This document shows positions 1 through 9,295 of a DNA stretch of 64,000 nucleotides, piece after piece (the stretch's first letter is position 1; every line of letters begins with the position of its first letter). Source of the stretch: Gp7-AA6 sp036001245. Lineage in GTDB: Bacteria; Acidobacteriota; Thermoanaerobaculia; UBA5066; Gp7-AA6. The notes under the pieces are model-generated. The model did not search any database. It was not told the origin of the DNA and was given only the letters and a program-made list of their open reading frames with translations. Both the position numbers and the translations under genes were made by a program. The DNA lies in contig DASYUL010000049.1 of the NCBI GenBank assembly GCA_036001245.1, positions 124,001 through 188,000 of the forward strand. The letters are read 5' to 3'.

Positions 1-1864
1 GCCGCTCGTCCGCGAGGCGTACGAGGAGCTCGACGAGCCGGCGCTCGGCTTCGAGGTCGACATCGGGACAGGGCCCGTCGTCGCGGCCGTGGATCGTCCG
101 CAGGAACTCGGAGGCGCCGAGCTCGTCGCGGGTGCGCCCGAGAAGCGCGACGCGGTCCCCCTCGCGACGGAAAGGCATCCGGACCTGCCGGCTCACGTCT
201 TCGAGGAGACCCACCATTCCGACGGTCGGAGTGGGCGGGATCGGACGGCCGTCGGTCTCGTTGTAGAAGGAGACGTTGCCGGAGACGACCGGCGTCGAGA
301 GCGCGCGGCACGCGTCGGAGAGCCCGCGCACCGCCGCCTCGAACTGGCCCATGATCTCCGGCCGCTCGGGGCTCCCGAAGTTGAGACAGTCGGTGACCGC
401 GAGCGGACGCGCTCCGGTCGCGGCGATCGAGCGCGCCGCCTCCGCCACGGCGATCGCCGCCCCGCGGTACGGATCGCACGCGCAGAAGAAGGGGTTGACG
501 TCGCTCGTGAGCGCCATCGCCTTCGACGTGCCCTTGATCCGCAGGACCGCCGCGTCCCCGCCGGGGCGCTCGACCGTGTTCGTTCCCACCATGTGGTCGT
601 ACTGCGTCCAGATCCAGGACTTCTGCGCGATGTTCTCGGTCGCGAGAATCTTTCGCAGGCAGGCGCCGTAGCTCGCCGGCTCGGGAAGCTCCTCCCAGCC
701 CCGCGAGAGGACCGGAGTCGGGGGCACGCGCGGCCGGTCGTAGACCGGCGCCCGCTCCGAGAGCGGCGCCACAGGAAGGTCCGCAACGATCCGCCCGTCG
801 AAGAACGCGACCACCCGCCCGCTGTCGGTGACGCGGCCGATCACGACCGCCTCGAGCTCCCACTTGCCGAAGACCTCGAGGACGGTGTCGAGGCGGTCCT
901 TGCGCGCGACGAGGAGCATGCGCTCCTGCGACTCCGAAAGGAGGATCTCGTACGGCGTCATGCCGGTCTCGCGGACGGGGACCTTCGAGAGGTCGATCTC
1001 CAGGCCGCTGCCCGCGCGGCCCGCCATCTCGAAGGACGAGGACGTCAGACCCGCCGCCCCCATGTCCTGGATCCCGACGACCGCATCCAGCTCGAAGAGC
1101 TCGAGGCACGCTTCCATGAGGAGCTTCTCGGTGAACGGGTCGCCGACCTGGACGGTCGGCCGCTTCCGGCGGGTCTCGTCGCCCGCGAACTCCTCGGAGG
1201 CCATCGTCGCGCCGTGGATTCCATCGCGGCCGGTTTTCGATCCCACGTAGATCACGGGATTGCCCGCGCCCTCCGCGCGCCCGCGAAAGATCCGGTGCGA
1301 CGGGACGACGCCGACGCTCATCACGTTGACGAGGATGTTGCGGTCGTACGCCGGATGAAAAGTCGTCTCGCCGCCGACGGTCGGAATCCCCATGCAGTTG
1401 CCGTATCCCGCGATCCCTCGGACGACGCCGTCGACGAGGTGTCGCATGCGCGGCGCGTCGAGGTGTCCGAAGCGCAGCGAGTCGAGCGACGCGATCGGCC
1501 GCGCCCCCATCGTGAAGATGTCGCGCAGGATTCCGCCGACGCCGGTCGCCGCGCCCTGGTACGGCTCGATGAAAGAGGGATGGTTGTGCGACTCCATCTT
1601 GAACGCGACGGCCAGTCCGTCGCCGATGTCCACGATCCCGGCGTTTTCCCCGGGACCCTGGATGACCCGCGGCCCTGTCGTCGGAAGCTTCTTCAGGTGG
1701 ATTCGCGAGGATTTGTAGGAGCAATGCTCGCTCCACATCGCGGAGAAGACGCCGAGCTCGACCAAGTTCGGTTCGCGGCCGAGGATTTCGAGGATGCGGG
1801 CGAACTCCTCGGCCGAAAGGTTGTGTTCCGCGATGAGGTCGCGGGTGTGCGCGCCGGAGGTCAT
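1..1864 (-). CDS. purL: Phosphoribosylformylglycinamidine synthase large subunit (PurL), 3' end cut by window
   Basis: Synthetase subunit of the three-part FGAM synthase (PurL-PurQ-PurS), which converts FGAR, glutamine and ATP to FGAM in cytosolic purine synthesis. The minus-strand reading frame is open from the ATG at 1864 to the window edge (about 621 codons of a usual 730-750). The N-terminus carries the family motif SAMWSEHCSYKSS, and near the edge GMVGLLEDVSRQV and LLGRTRDELGASEFL are typical of the C-terminal half. The start codon overlaps the purQ stop as ATGA (1861-1864), so the two are translationally coupled. The stop codon lies outside the window. Identification is secure. Confidence 0.96.
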   Translation of the reverse strand, partial: MTSGAHTRDLIAEHNLSAEEFARILEILGREPNLVELGVFSAMWSEHCSYKSSRIHLKKLPTTGPRVIQGPGENAGIVDIGDGLAVAFKMESHNHPSFIEPYQGAATGVGGILRDIFTMGARPIASLDSLRFGHLDAPRMRHLVDGVVRGIAGYGNCMGIPTVGGETTFHPAYDRNILVNVMSVGVVPSHRIFRGRAEGAGNPVIYVGSKTGRDGIHGATMASEEFAGDETRRKRPTVQVGDPFTEKLLMEACLELFELDAVVGIQDMGAAGLTSSSFEMAGRAGSGLEIDLSKVPVRETGMTPYEILLSESQERMLLVARKDRLDTVLEVFGKWELEAVVIGRVTDSGRVVAFFDGRIVADLPVAPLSERAPVYDRPRVPPTPVLSRGWEELPEPASYGACLRKILATENIAQKSWIWTQYDHMVGTNTVERPGGDAAVLRIKGTSKAMALTSDVNPFFCACDPYRGAAIAVAEAARSIAATGARPLAVTDCLNFGSPERPEIMGQFEAAVRGLSDACRALSTPVVSGNVSFYNETDGRPIPPTPTVGMVGLLEDVSRQVRMPFRREGDRVALLGRTRDELGASEFLRTIHGRDDGPCPDVDLEAERRLVELLVRLADER

Positions 1865-2571
1865 GCCGGAGCGAGCGAGGACACGGCCGACTCGAACATC
1901 CTGCGACCCACCTCGTTTCCGAGGAGGCCTTCCGCGCAGCGATCCGGGTGCGGCATCAGGCCGACGATATTCCCCTCCCGGTTGGCGATGCCGGCGATTC
2001 CGGCGGTCGCGCCGTTCGGGTTCGCCTCGTCGGTCACGCGTCCACTCTCGTCGCAGTAGCGGAAGACGATGCCCGCCTCGTACTCGAGCTCGGTCAGCGT
2101 CTCCGGCGGCGCGGTGTAGTTGCCCTCGCCGTGGCCGACCGGCATTTTCACGACCTGCCCGGGCTCGTAGAGGCGCGTGAATGGGGTCGAGGCGTTCTCG
2201 ACCCTCATGTGGACGTCCTTGCAGACGTAGCGCAGCCCGCGGTTGACCCTCACCGCGCCGGGGAGAAGACCGGCCTCGAGCAGCACCTGGAAACCGTTGC
2301 AGATGCCGAGGACCGGTCCTCCGTCCATCGCGAACCGGGTGACGGTCTCCATGACCGGCGAAAAGCGCGCGAGCGCGCCGGCGCGCAGGTAGTCGCCGTA
2401 GGCGAAGCCGCCCGGCAGGATCACGACGTCGGCGCCCTTCAAGTCCGTGTCGCGGTGCCAGACGTAGTCCGCGTCGCAGCCCAGGAGCTCGGTCGCGACG
2501 TGATGGCAATCCTGGTCGCAGTTGGACCCGGGAAAGACGACGATCGCGAACCGGGGCTTCGCGGCGCTCAC
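1861..2571 (-). CDS. purQ: FGAM synthase glutaminase subunit PurQ
   Basis: Class I glutamine amidotransferase that supplies ammonia to PurL. The 236-residue protein begins with the family's VVFPGSNCDQD stretch. The nucleophile is Cys91 in GICNGFQ, and the triad His is near residue 208 in MPHPDR, where Asp stands in the position usually held by Glu. Length is normal for the stand-alone PurQ used with PurS and small PurL. It overlaps purS upstream (2568-2571) and purL downstream (1861-1864) by four bases each, forming a tight purS-purQ-purL cassette. Confidence 0.97.
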   Translation of the reverse strand: MSAAKPRFAIVVFPGSNCDQDCHHVATELLGCDADYVWHRDTDLKGADVVILPGGFAYGDYLRAGALARFSPVMETVTRFAMDGGPVLGICNGFQVLLEAGLLPGAVRVNRGLRYVCKDVHMRVENASTPFTRLYEPGQVVKMPVGHGEGNYTAPPETLTELEYEAGIVFRYCDESGRVTDEANPNGATAGIAGIANREGNIVGLMPHPDRCAEGLLGNEVGRRMFESAVSSLAPA

Positions 2572-2816
2572 GGCTGCGCCGCGATACGCACGTCGTAACC
2601 CTCGATGACCGTGTTCGCGAGGAGCTCCTCGGCCATCTTCCGCGCTTCGGCTTCGACGGCGACCGGGTCGTCGCCTTCCACCTCGATGAAGAAGATCTTG
2701 CCGGCCCGCACGTCGGAGACCGTCTCGTGCCCCAGCCGCCCGAGCGCCGAGGCAATGGCGCGGCCCTGCGGGTCGAGGACCCCTTCCTTCGGATAGACGC
2801 GGACTTCCACTTTCAT
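2568..2816 (-). CDS. purS: FGAM synthase subunit PurS
   Basis: Small 82-residue bridging subunit that holds PurL and PurQ together and helps channel ammonia. It starts MKVEVRVYPKEGVLDPQG, the usual PurS opening, and contains the VSDVRAGKIFFIEVEGDD core. A longer upstream-extended reading frame exists, but this ATG overlaps the stop of the preceding hydrolase gene (2813-2816, ATGA) and gives the family's normal length, so it is preferred. Its presence shows that this organism uses the three-subunit enzyme and not the single-chain form. Confidence 0.95.
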   Translation of the reverse strand: MKVEVRVYPKEGVLDPQGRAIASALGRLGHETVSDVRAGKIFFIEVEGDDPVAVEAEARKMAEELLANTVIEGYDVRIAAQP

Positions 2817-3583
2817 GCGTCGAACGTCTCGAAGCCGTCGAACTGATCCGCCGCCCCGTAGGCTGCGCGGCTCTCGGCGACCTCGAGGGCCGACACGAGC
2901 GACGCGAGAGCGAGCGCCGGAGTGTTGTTGGCGCGCGAGAGGTGGGTCGCGACGACCCGCCTCAGGCGCTCTCCGGCCGTGGCGCGCACGGCGTCGGCGG
3001 ACTGCCGGTTGGAGAGGTGCCCGAAGCCCCCCGTGATCCGGCGCTTCAGCGCCCAGACGTAGGGGCCGTCGCGGAGCATGTCCTCGTCGTGGTTGAACTC
3101 GAGGAGCAGCGTCGTCGCACCGCGAAGGAAGTCGAGGAACTCGCGCTGGACGTGGCCGAGGTCCGAGGCGATCACCATGCGGGCGTCGTCGTCCTCGAAG
3201 GCGTAGGCGACCGACTCGTTCGAGTCGTGCGGGGTCCCGAGCGGGCGGAAGCCGATGTCGCCGACCCGCCCCTCGCGGCACGACTCCATGCGCACGAAAG
3301 GCGAGAAGAGGTTTCCCTCCAGGCCGAGCGCGGCGGCGGTTCCGGCGGTCGAGAAGATCGAGCAGCCGAACCGCGCCGCGAAGATGAGCGCGCCGATCGA
3401 GTGGTCGCCGTGCTCGTGGGTCAGAAAGATCGCCGAGACCGTCTCCGGCTGGATGTCCCGCGCGACGAGCCTCTTTTCGATCTCGCGCGCCGAGAGACCG
3501 GCGTCGACGAGCACCCGCGTCTTACCCGACTCGACGACGCAGGCGTTTCCACCCGAGCCGGAGGCGAGTATCGAGACGCGCAC
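2813..3583 (-). CDS. YycJ/WalJ-like metallo-beta-lactamase-fold hydrolase
   Basis: Cytosolic metal-dependent hydrolase of the YycJ/WalJ group (256 residues). The zinc motif THEHGDH is near residue 55-61, with further ligand candidates in TPHDSNES, ASDLGH and a C-terminal VATHLSRANN segment. The start is GTG at 3583. A TAATCT hexamer ends six bases before it, suggesting a leaderless mRNA that also carries purS, purQ and purL, since all junctions are 4-base overlaps. Relatives are described as exonuclease-like or cell-wall-linked hydrolases; the substrate cannot be read from the sequence. Confidence 0.85.
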   Translation of the reverse strand: MRVSILASGSGGNACVVESGKTRVLVDAGLSAREIEKRLVARDIQPETVSAIFLTHEHGDHSIGALIFAARFGCSIFSTAGTAAALGLEGNLFSPFVRMESCREGRVGDIGFRPLGTPHDSNESVAYAFEDDDARMVIASDLGHVQREFLDFLRGATTLLLEFNHDEDMLRDGPYVWALKRRITGGFGHLSNRQSADAVRATAGERLRRVVATHLSRANNTPALALASLVSALEVAESRAAYGAADQFDGFETFDA

Positions 3584-3599
3584 GATTGAAGATTAGCAG

Positions 3600-3778
3600 A
3601 CGCGAGGACAGATGATGTCCGAGCGGCCCGAGGAGCGAAGCGACGAGGGAACCGAGCGCCTTCGGCGGACGTGAGCTTGCGAACGGCCGCAGAGCGCGAC
3701 AAGCGCCGTCGTCGAGACGGCGCTCATCTCTTCCTCGACCAGGAAGAGATCCCTCGCTGAGCTCGGGATGATGCTCCG
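3600..3778. repeat. Gene-free stretch of palindromes
   Basis: No gene is visible between the hydrolase start and the dut stop. The stretch holds a 9-bp stem AGCGCCGTC/GACGGCGCT (3702-3724), an 8-bp stem CTCTTCCT/AGGAAGAG (about 3727-3747), and a segment (about 3744-3773) close to one arm of the element at 42452-42529 (consensus CCCTCGCTxxGCTCGGGATGA). It looks like a composite of REP-like elements; no T-tract supports a terminator. Confidence 0.5.
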
Positions 3779-4228
3779 CTACGAGTGACCCGTCGAGCCG
3801 AACCCTCCCGTGTTGCGGTTGCTCGGAGGAAGCTCAGCGACTCGCTCGAAGCGCGCCTGCACGACGGGCGCGAAGACGAGTTGAGCGATGCGATCGCCGC
3901 GATGGATGGTCACTGGCTCGGCGCCCAGGTTCGCGACGATCACTCGTATCTCGCCGCGGTAGTCGGAGTCGACGGTTCCCGGCGCGTTCAGGAGCGCGAG
4001 CCCCTTGTCGTGCGCGAGGCCGCTCCTCATTCGAACCTGTCCTTCATAGCCCGGCGGAATCGCGACGGCGATTCCGGTCGGGACGAGCGTGCGCCCACCC
4101 GCGGTGATCGTCAGCTCCGCCTCGATCGCGGCGCGGAGGTCGCAGCCGGCCGAACCCCCGGTGGCGTACGCGGGGGTATCGAGCCCCTCGCCGTGAGGGA
4201 AAACGGTGAGCGGCACGACGATTTCCAT
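3779..4228 (-). CDS. dut: Deoxyuridine 5'-triphosphate nucleotidohydrolase (dUTPase)
   Basis: Homotrimeric dUTPase that hydrolyses dUTP to dUMP and PPi, keeping uracil out of DNA and feeding dTMP synthesis. The 149 residues contain all five family motifs: GSAGCDLRAA, RSGLAHDKG, GTVDSDYRGEI, GDRIAQLVF and the C-terminal RNTGGFGSTG arm. A longer in-frame reading upstream exists only because a 27-bp tandem repeat is translatable; MEIVVPL at 4228 gives the normal length. It is divergent from the first kinase gene, with about 70 bases between them. Confidence 0.95.
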   Translation of the reverse strand: MEIVVPLTVFPHGEGLDTPAYATGGSAGCDLRAAIEAELTITAGGRTLVPTGIAVAIPPGYEGQVRMRSGLAHDKGLALLNAPGTVDSDYRGEIRVIVANLGAEPVTIHRGDRIAQLVFAPVVQARFERVAELPPSNRNTGGFGSTGHS

Positions 4229-4278
4229 CGGGTCGGAGCGGTATTCTTTTTCCATCGGGTCGGAGCGGTATTCTTTCG
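4224..4278. repeat. 27-bp tandem duplication in the dut/kinase divergent promoter
   Basis: Two adjacent copies of a 27-base unit containing CATCGGGTCGGAGCGGTATT followed by CTTT occupy nearly all the space between dut and the kinase gene. The second copy carries the GGTATTCTTT motif also found before the second kinase (6824-6833). The duplication doubles a possible -10 element (TATTCT) and extends the dut frame with a repeated nonapeptide, MEKEYRSDP. Confidence 0.7.
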
Positions 4279-4297
4279 CAGAACCGTGAGGCGGTGT

Positions 4298-6733
4298 ATG
4301 ACCACGGGCGAAACACTCGACCAGGGCCGGGAGTCGTTCCAACAACAGAAGTGGGCGAACGCATACGCCCAACTCTCGGCCGCAGACCGGGAGACCGCGC
4401 TCGAGCCCGAGGACCTCGATCGGCTCGCGACGGCCGCCTACCTGACCGGGAGGGACGCCGACAGCACCAACGTCTGGGCGCGAGCGCATCAGGAGTTCCT
4501 CGCGGGGGGCAACCCGGAGCGAGCCGCTCGCAGCGCGCTCTGGCTCGCCCTCGGAATGCTCGCTCGGGGCGAAATGGCACCCGCCGGCGGCTGGCTCGCC
4601 CGTGCGGGCCGGGTCCTCGACAAGGGCGGAGACTGCGCCGAGCAAGGATTTCTACTCGCGCTGCGCGCGATACCGACCATGTTCGGGGGCGACCCCGGGG
4701 CCGCGTACGCCATGTTCCACGAGGCCGCCGAGATCGGAGACCACTTCCGCGACGCGAACGTCGCGACGCTGGCGCGGATGGGTGAGGGCGACTGCCGGAT
4801 CCGCCTCGGAGAGCCCGCGCAGGGGATGAAGCTGCTCGATGAGGTCATGGTTGCGGTGACGGCCGGAGAGGTTTCCCCGCTCCTGACCGGGCTCGTCTAC
4901 TGCGCCGTGATCAGCGCATGCCACGCGACCTTCGATTTGCGTCGCGCTCAGGAGTGGACCGCGGCGCTGACGAGGTGGTGCGATTCGCAAGCCGACCTCG
5001 TCGCCTACCGCGGGGTCTGCCTCGTGCACCGTGCCGAGATCCTGCAGCTGCGCGGTGCCTGGCCGAACGCCGTGGATGAAGCGCGCCAGGCCTGCGAACG
5101 GCTTTCGCAGCCTCCCGGTCATTCGTCGGTCGGCGTGGCGTTCTACGTGAAAGGCGATCTCCACCGCCTGCGCGGGGAGTTCGCGGAGGCCGAAGAGGCG
5201 TACCGGCAGGCGAGCCGATTGGGACGGAAGCCGGACCCCGGTCTCGCCCAGCTGCGGCTCGCGCAGGGTCAGGTCGAAGTCGCGGCGGCGGCGATCCGCC
5301 GGGTGGCGGAAGAGGCCCGGGATCGCCGGCTGCGGTCCCGCACCCTTCCGGCGTACGTCGAAATCCTGCTCGCGGCTGGCGACGTCGCGGCGGCTCGTTC
5401 CGGCGCCGAAGAGCTGTCCGAGATCGCGGTCGCCCTCGACGCGCCCTTTTTCCGCTCGGTCTCCGCGCAGGCGAAGGGCGCCGTGCTCCTGGCCGAGGGC
5501 GATGTCCCGGCAGCCCTGGCCGCCTTGCGGGAAGCGGCGACCGGATGGCTCGAGCTGGAGGTGCCGTACGAGGCGGCGCGCGTTCACGTCCTGGCCGGAC
5601 TCGCCTGCCGCCGGCTCGGGGACGAGGAGACCGCCAGGATGGAGCTCGACGCCGCGCAGCGGATGTTCCAGGAGCTCGGCGCCGCGCCGGACCTCGGCCG
5701 CGTCGAGGAACTCTTCCGAGCGGCGGGGCCCGGCGCTGCCGTCCCGCTCGTTCGCAGGAAGCCGGTGCCTCTGGGCCCCGGCGCACGGCTGGGACCGTAC
5801 GAGATCCTCGCTTCCGTCGCCGCAGGTGGAATGGGCGAAGTCTTTCGCGCCCGCGACACCCGACTGGGCCGGGACGTGGCAGTGAAGATCTTGACCGCCG
5901 CGCACGCCGGCGATCCGGACAGCGTCCGACGGTTCGAGAAGGAAGCGCGGGCGGTCGCGTCGTTGTCGCATCCGAACGTGGTTCCCCTCTTCGACGTCGG
6001 GGAGCAGGACGGGATCCGATACGCGGTGGCCGAGTTCGTGGCGGGCGAAACCCTCCGCGCGCGCGTTTCCCGCGGTCCCCTGCCGGCCGGGGAGGCCGCG
6101 GAGATCGCGGCCCAGATCGCCGAAGGACTGGCGGCCGCCCATCAGAAGGGTCTCGTCCATCGCGACGTCAAGCCCGAAAACGTCGTCCTGGCCCGACCGG
6201 ACTTCGCGCGGATCCTCGACTTCGGGCTGGCCAAGCGGAACGCGGGAATGGTCGGCGCCTCGGTCTCGGAGGAGGAGCCCACCCAGAGCGCGCTCCTGAC
6301 CGCGCCCGGGATCATCGCCGGGACCGTCGGATACATGAGCCCGGAGCAGGTACGCGGTGAGCCGGTGGACGGCCGGTCGGACATTTTCTCCCTCGGCGTC
6401 GTCCTCTGGGAGATGCTCACCGGCCGCCGTCCCTTCCGCGGCGACTCCCCCGTCGAAACCCTGAGCGCGATCCTACGGGAAGAGCCGCCGGCGGATCCGG
6501 CTCTCTCAGACCTTCCTCATGAGTTCGAACGTATCCTGCGGCGCTCTCTCGAGAAGCGTCCGGAAGACCGTTATCAGTCGGCCGCAGATCTCGCGCGCGA
6601 CCTCCGAGGCGTCGTGACCGACGCCCAAACCTCCGCCACCCGAAAGAGCGAGCCAGGCAGGAGGCGTCCGCGACTGGCGACAGCGATCCGAACGTGGCTC
6701 CTGCCGTCGGGCCGCCCGCGGCGCCCTTCCTGA
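4298..6733 (+). CDS. Serine/threonine protein kinase with N-terminal TPR-like helical region
   Basis: Cytosolic signalling kinase, 811 residues. Residues 1-490 are Ala/Leu-rich helical repeats of TPR type; residues 497-772 are a bacterial Hanks-type kinase with the glycine loop (AAGGMGEVF), VAVK lysine near 529, catalytic HRDVKPEN (Asp about 623), DFGLAK (Asp about 641) and SPEQVRG. It ends about 40 basic residues later with no membrane segment, unlike the two following kinases. An in-frame GTG at 4286 sits at the same spacing from GGTATTCTTT as the start of the second kinase and is a credible alternative start. Target unknown. Confidence 0.88.
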   Translation: MTTGETLDQGRESFQQQKWANAYAQLSAADRETALEPEDLDRLATAAYLTGRDADSTNVWARAHQEFLAGGNPERAARSALWLALGMLARGEMAPAGGWLARAGRVLDKGGDCAEQGFLLALRAIPTMFGGDPGAAYAMFHEAAEIGDHFRDANVATLARMGEGDCRIRLGEPAQGMKLLDEVMVAVTAGEVSPLLTGLVYCAVISACHATFDLRRAQEWTAALTRWCDSQADLVAYRGVCLVHRAEILQLRGAWPNAVDEARQACERLSQPPGHSSVGVAFYVKGDLHRLRGEFAEAEEAYRQASRLGRKPDPGLAQLRLAQGQVEVAAAAIRRVAEEARDRRLRSRTLPAYVEILLAAGDVAAARSGAEELSEIAVALDAPFFRSVSAQAKGAVLLAEGDVPAALAALREAATGWLELEVPYEAARVHVLAGLACRRLGDEETARMELDAAQRMFQELGAAPDLGRVEELFRAAGPGAAVPLVRRKPVPLGPGARLGPYEILASVAAGGMGEVFRARDTRLGRDVAVKILTAAHAGDPDSVRRFEKEARAVASLSHPNVVPLFDVGEQDGIRYAVAEFVAGETLRARVSRGPLPAGEAAEIAAQIAEGLAAAHQKGLVHRDVKPENVVLARPDFARILDFGLAKRNAGMVGASVSEEEPTQSALLTAPGIIAGTVGYMSPEQVRGEPVDGRSDIFSLGVVLWEMLTGRRPFRGDSPVETLSAILREEPPADPALSDLPHEFERILRRSLEKRPEDRYQSAADLARDLRGVVTDAQTSATRKSEPGRRRPRLATAIRTWLLPSGRPRRPS

Positions 6734-6823
6734 TCGGAGAGCTGCTGACCGGTACGGCGACTTCGGAGTGCAGCTACATCCGAAGAGCGTGATCGGCGCG
6801 GCGATCGGGCATCGAGTGTGAGA

Positions 6824-6845
6824 GGTATTCTTTTGCCCAACCGTG
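6824..6845 (+). promoter_or_regulatory. Conserved promoter block shared with the first kinase gene
   Basis: The 23 bases ending at the GTG start match the block before the first kinase (about 4266-4288) at 20 of 23 positions, including GGTATTCTTT and AACCGTGA. TATTCT (6826-6831) fits a -10 element 11 bases before the start codon. The shared block implies common control of the kinase genes, or duplication of promoter together with gene. Confidence 0.5.
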
Positions 6846-9295
6846 ACCCTATCCCCCGGAACCCGCCTCGGGCCGTATGAAATCGAGAGCGAGCTCGGCC
6901 GGGGAGGCACGGGCGAGGTCTACCGCGCGCGCGACACGCGGCTCGGGCGAGAGGTGGCCGTGAAGATCCTGCCCGCCGCCCATGCCTTCGATCCCGAGAG
7001 CGTGCGCCGCTTCGAGAAGGAGGCGAGAGCGGTCGCTTCGCTGTCGCATCCGAACGTCGTGCCCCTCTTCGACATCGGAGAGCAGGAGGGGGTGCGCTAC
7101 GCAGTGGCGGAGCTGGTCACCGGCGAAACGCTCCGCGCGCGCTTGGCGGGCGGGTCCCTGCTCCTCAAGGAGGCCGTCGAAATCGCGGCGCAGATCGCGG
7201 AAGGCCTCGCGGCCGCTCACCAGAAGGGAGTAGTCCACCGGGACATCAAGCCCGAGAACATCGTTCTGACGCCGTCGGGGCACGCTCGGATCCTCGACTT
7301 CGGCCTGGCAAGGAGTGTCTCGGTCGGTCTCGAGGGAGCCCCCGATGAGGAGACACAGAGCGCGATCCTGACCGAGCCGGGAGTCATCGCCGGCACCGTC
7401 GGCTACATGAGCCCCGAGCAGGTTCGCGGGGAGGCGGTGGACGGCAGATCGGACATTTTCTCGCTCGGCGTCGTGCTGTGGGAGATGCTCACGGGCAGGC
7501 GCCCCTTCCACGGCGACTCGCACGTCGACACGCTCCATGCGATCTTGAAGGAGGAGCCGGCCCCGGAGGCAACGGCTGCGCTGCCGCCGGAGGTCGAGGA
7601 GATCCTGCGCCGCTGCCTCGAGAAGCGCAGAGAGAACCGTTACCACTCGGCCGCCGACATCGCCCATGACCTGCGGAAGGCTCTGGCCTCGCCGAGCGCG
7701 GTTTCCGCCGCGGTCCCACGACCTGCGGCGCCCGCGGCGCCTCCGGCACGCGCCGGTCTGAAATGGAGAAGCCCGCTCTTGTGGGGAAGCGTCGCTCTCG
7801 CTGCTGCGATCCTCGTCACGGTCCTCCTCGTGGCTCCACGTCGCCGCTCCGCGCCGTCCGCCACGAGCCTCCCCCGCACGCTCGCGGTCCTTCCGTTCCG
7901 CGCTATCAGCGCGGAAGGGATGCCGGAGAAATTCGGCCTCGGGCTCGCGGACTCCTTGATCGGCCACTTAGCCTCCGTGCGGGAGCTGACCGTCCGGCCG
8001 ACGAGCGCGATCGCCCGCTACGAGACCGCCGCGGCCGCGGCGGCGGAAGTCGGCAGAGCGCTCGACGTGGACGCAGTCGTCGAAAGGACCTACCAGAAGC
8101 TCCAAGGGATGACACGCGTCTCGGTCCAGATGACCGACGTCTCGCGCGGCTCGATCCTCTGGAGCGAGCGGATCGATCTGCCCGAAGGGCAGCTCTTCGA
8201 GCTGCAGGACACGATTTCCCGGCGGGTCGTCGAGAGGCTGCGACTCGAGCTCGAACCGGGAGCGAGGGGCACGCCGGCCGAAGCCCAGAGGGTCCCCGAT
8301 CGCGTGATGGAAGAGTATCTGGCCGCCCGCGCCGGTCTGGCCGAGGTCCGATTGGGGGACGCTCCGACCCGCCGCAAGATCGCCGCTTCGTTCGACGGCG
8401 TGCTCGCCGAGCAGCCGGACTTCGCCCCGGCCCTCGGGGCGCGAGCCTACGCCCGCGCGGCGCTCGCCTTCGTCGAGCCGACTCCCGACAACTACCGGGC
8501 CGCGCTTTCGGACGCCGAGCGCGCGGTCGCGCTCGACCCCGATCTTGCCGAGCCTCGCGTCGCCCGGGCAGCGCTCGCGTGGTCGCTGCCGGGAGGTTGG
8601 AACGTCGTCAAGGCTGTCCGCGAGTTGAAGCAGATGGTGTCGAAATCGCCCAGCCTCGACATCGCTCACCACGACCTCGCGCTGATCTACGGACACAGCG
8701 GGTGGTTTCCCGAGGCGGAAGCGGAGAACCGGGCGATCGAAAGAATCCATCCTTCCGATATCCGTGCGGATTTCGGCCGGGTCGACGAGCTCTTCTTTGG
8801 CGGAAACTGCCCTCGGCTCGCGAAGAGATTCGACGTTTGCCCGAGAAGACCCAGCGGGCCTGGTGGATTCGGAAGGTCGTCGCCTCATGCCTCGCCGCCC
8901 TCGAGGATCCGAGGCGCGTGGAGCCGGAGATCGAGAGACTTTTGCGCGACTCCCCGGACCAGGAAACCTACTTCGCGATTCAGGCGCTCCTGCGCGCGCG
9001 GTCCGGCCGCAATTTCGAGGATCTCGAACGAGAGGCGCTCGCGGGAAAGGCCCGGGTCGGGCATTTTCATCACATCCAACATACGTTGGCAGAGGCGCAC
9101 GCAGTCGCCGGGGACGTTCGCGGCGCCGTGGAGTATCTCCGCCAGGCCGCGGAGAACGGCTTCCCCTGCGGCCCCTGTTTCGACAGCGACCCGCTGCTCG
9201 CTCCGGTGCGCGGCTCGGCGGAGTACGCGAAGCTGAAGAGCGAGATCGAACTCCGCGACGCCGGATATCGCGCGGCGCTCAAGGACGTGCTGTGA
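6843..9295 (+). CDS. Membrane serine/threonine kinase with TolB-like and TPR domains, apparent frameshift
   Basis: Kinase domain at residues 9-285 (GRGGTGEVY, VAVKIL, HRDIKPEN, DFGLAR, SPEQVRG), a membrane helix near 310-330 (LLWGSVALAAAILVTVLL), then a periplasmic TolB-like segment (LAVLPFRAIS...GLADSLIG) and TPRs. The frame opened at 6843 stops at 9236 with a nonsense tail. The neighbouring paralogue's C-terminus (HFHHV.., GLPCG.CF, YRAALKxVL) is found here in another frame that ends at 9295. The frames switch between about 8795 and 8825. The restored frame ends overlapping the next gene's start (9292-9295), as expected of the ancestral gene. Sequencing error or real inactivation cannot be told apart here. 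Confidence 0.8.

Noticed and set aside
89..2059. Long plus-strand open frames over the first 3.6 kb
   Set aside because: They lie antisense to purL, purQ, purS and the hydrolase, are Arg/Asp-rich with no family similarity, and arise from the high third-position GC of the real genes.
3785..4297. N-terminal extension of the first kinase from 3785
   Set aside because: It runs antisense through dut and the 27-bp tandem repeat and has no domain similarity.
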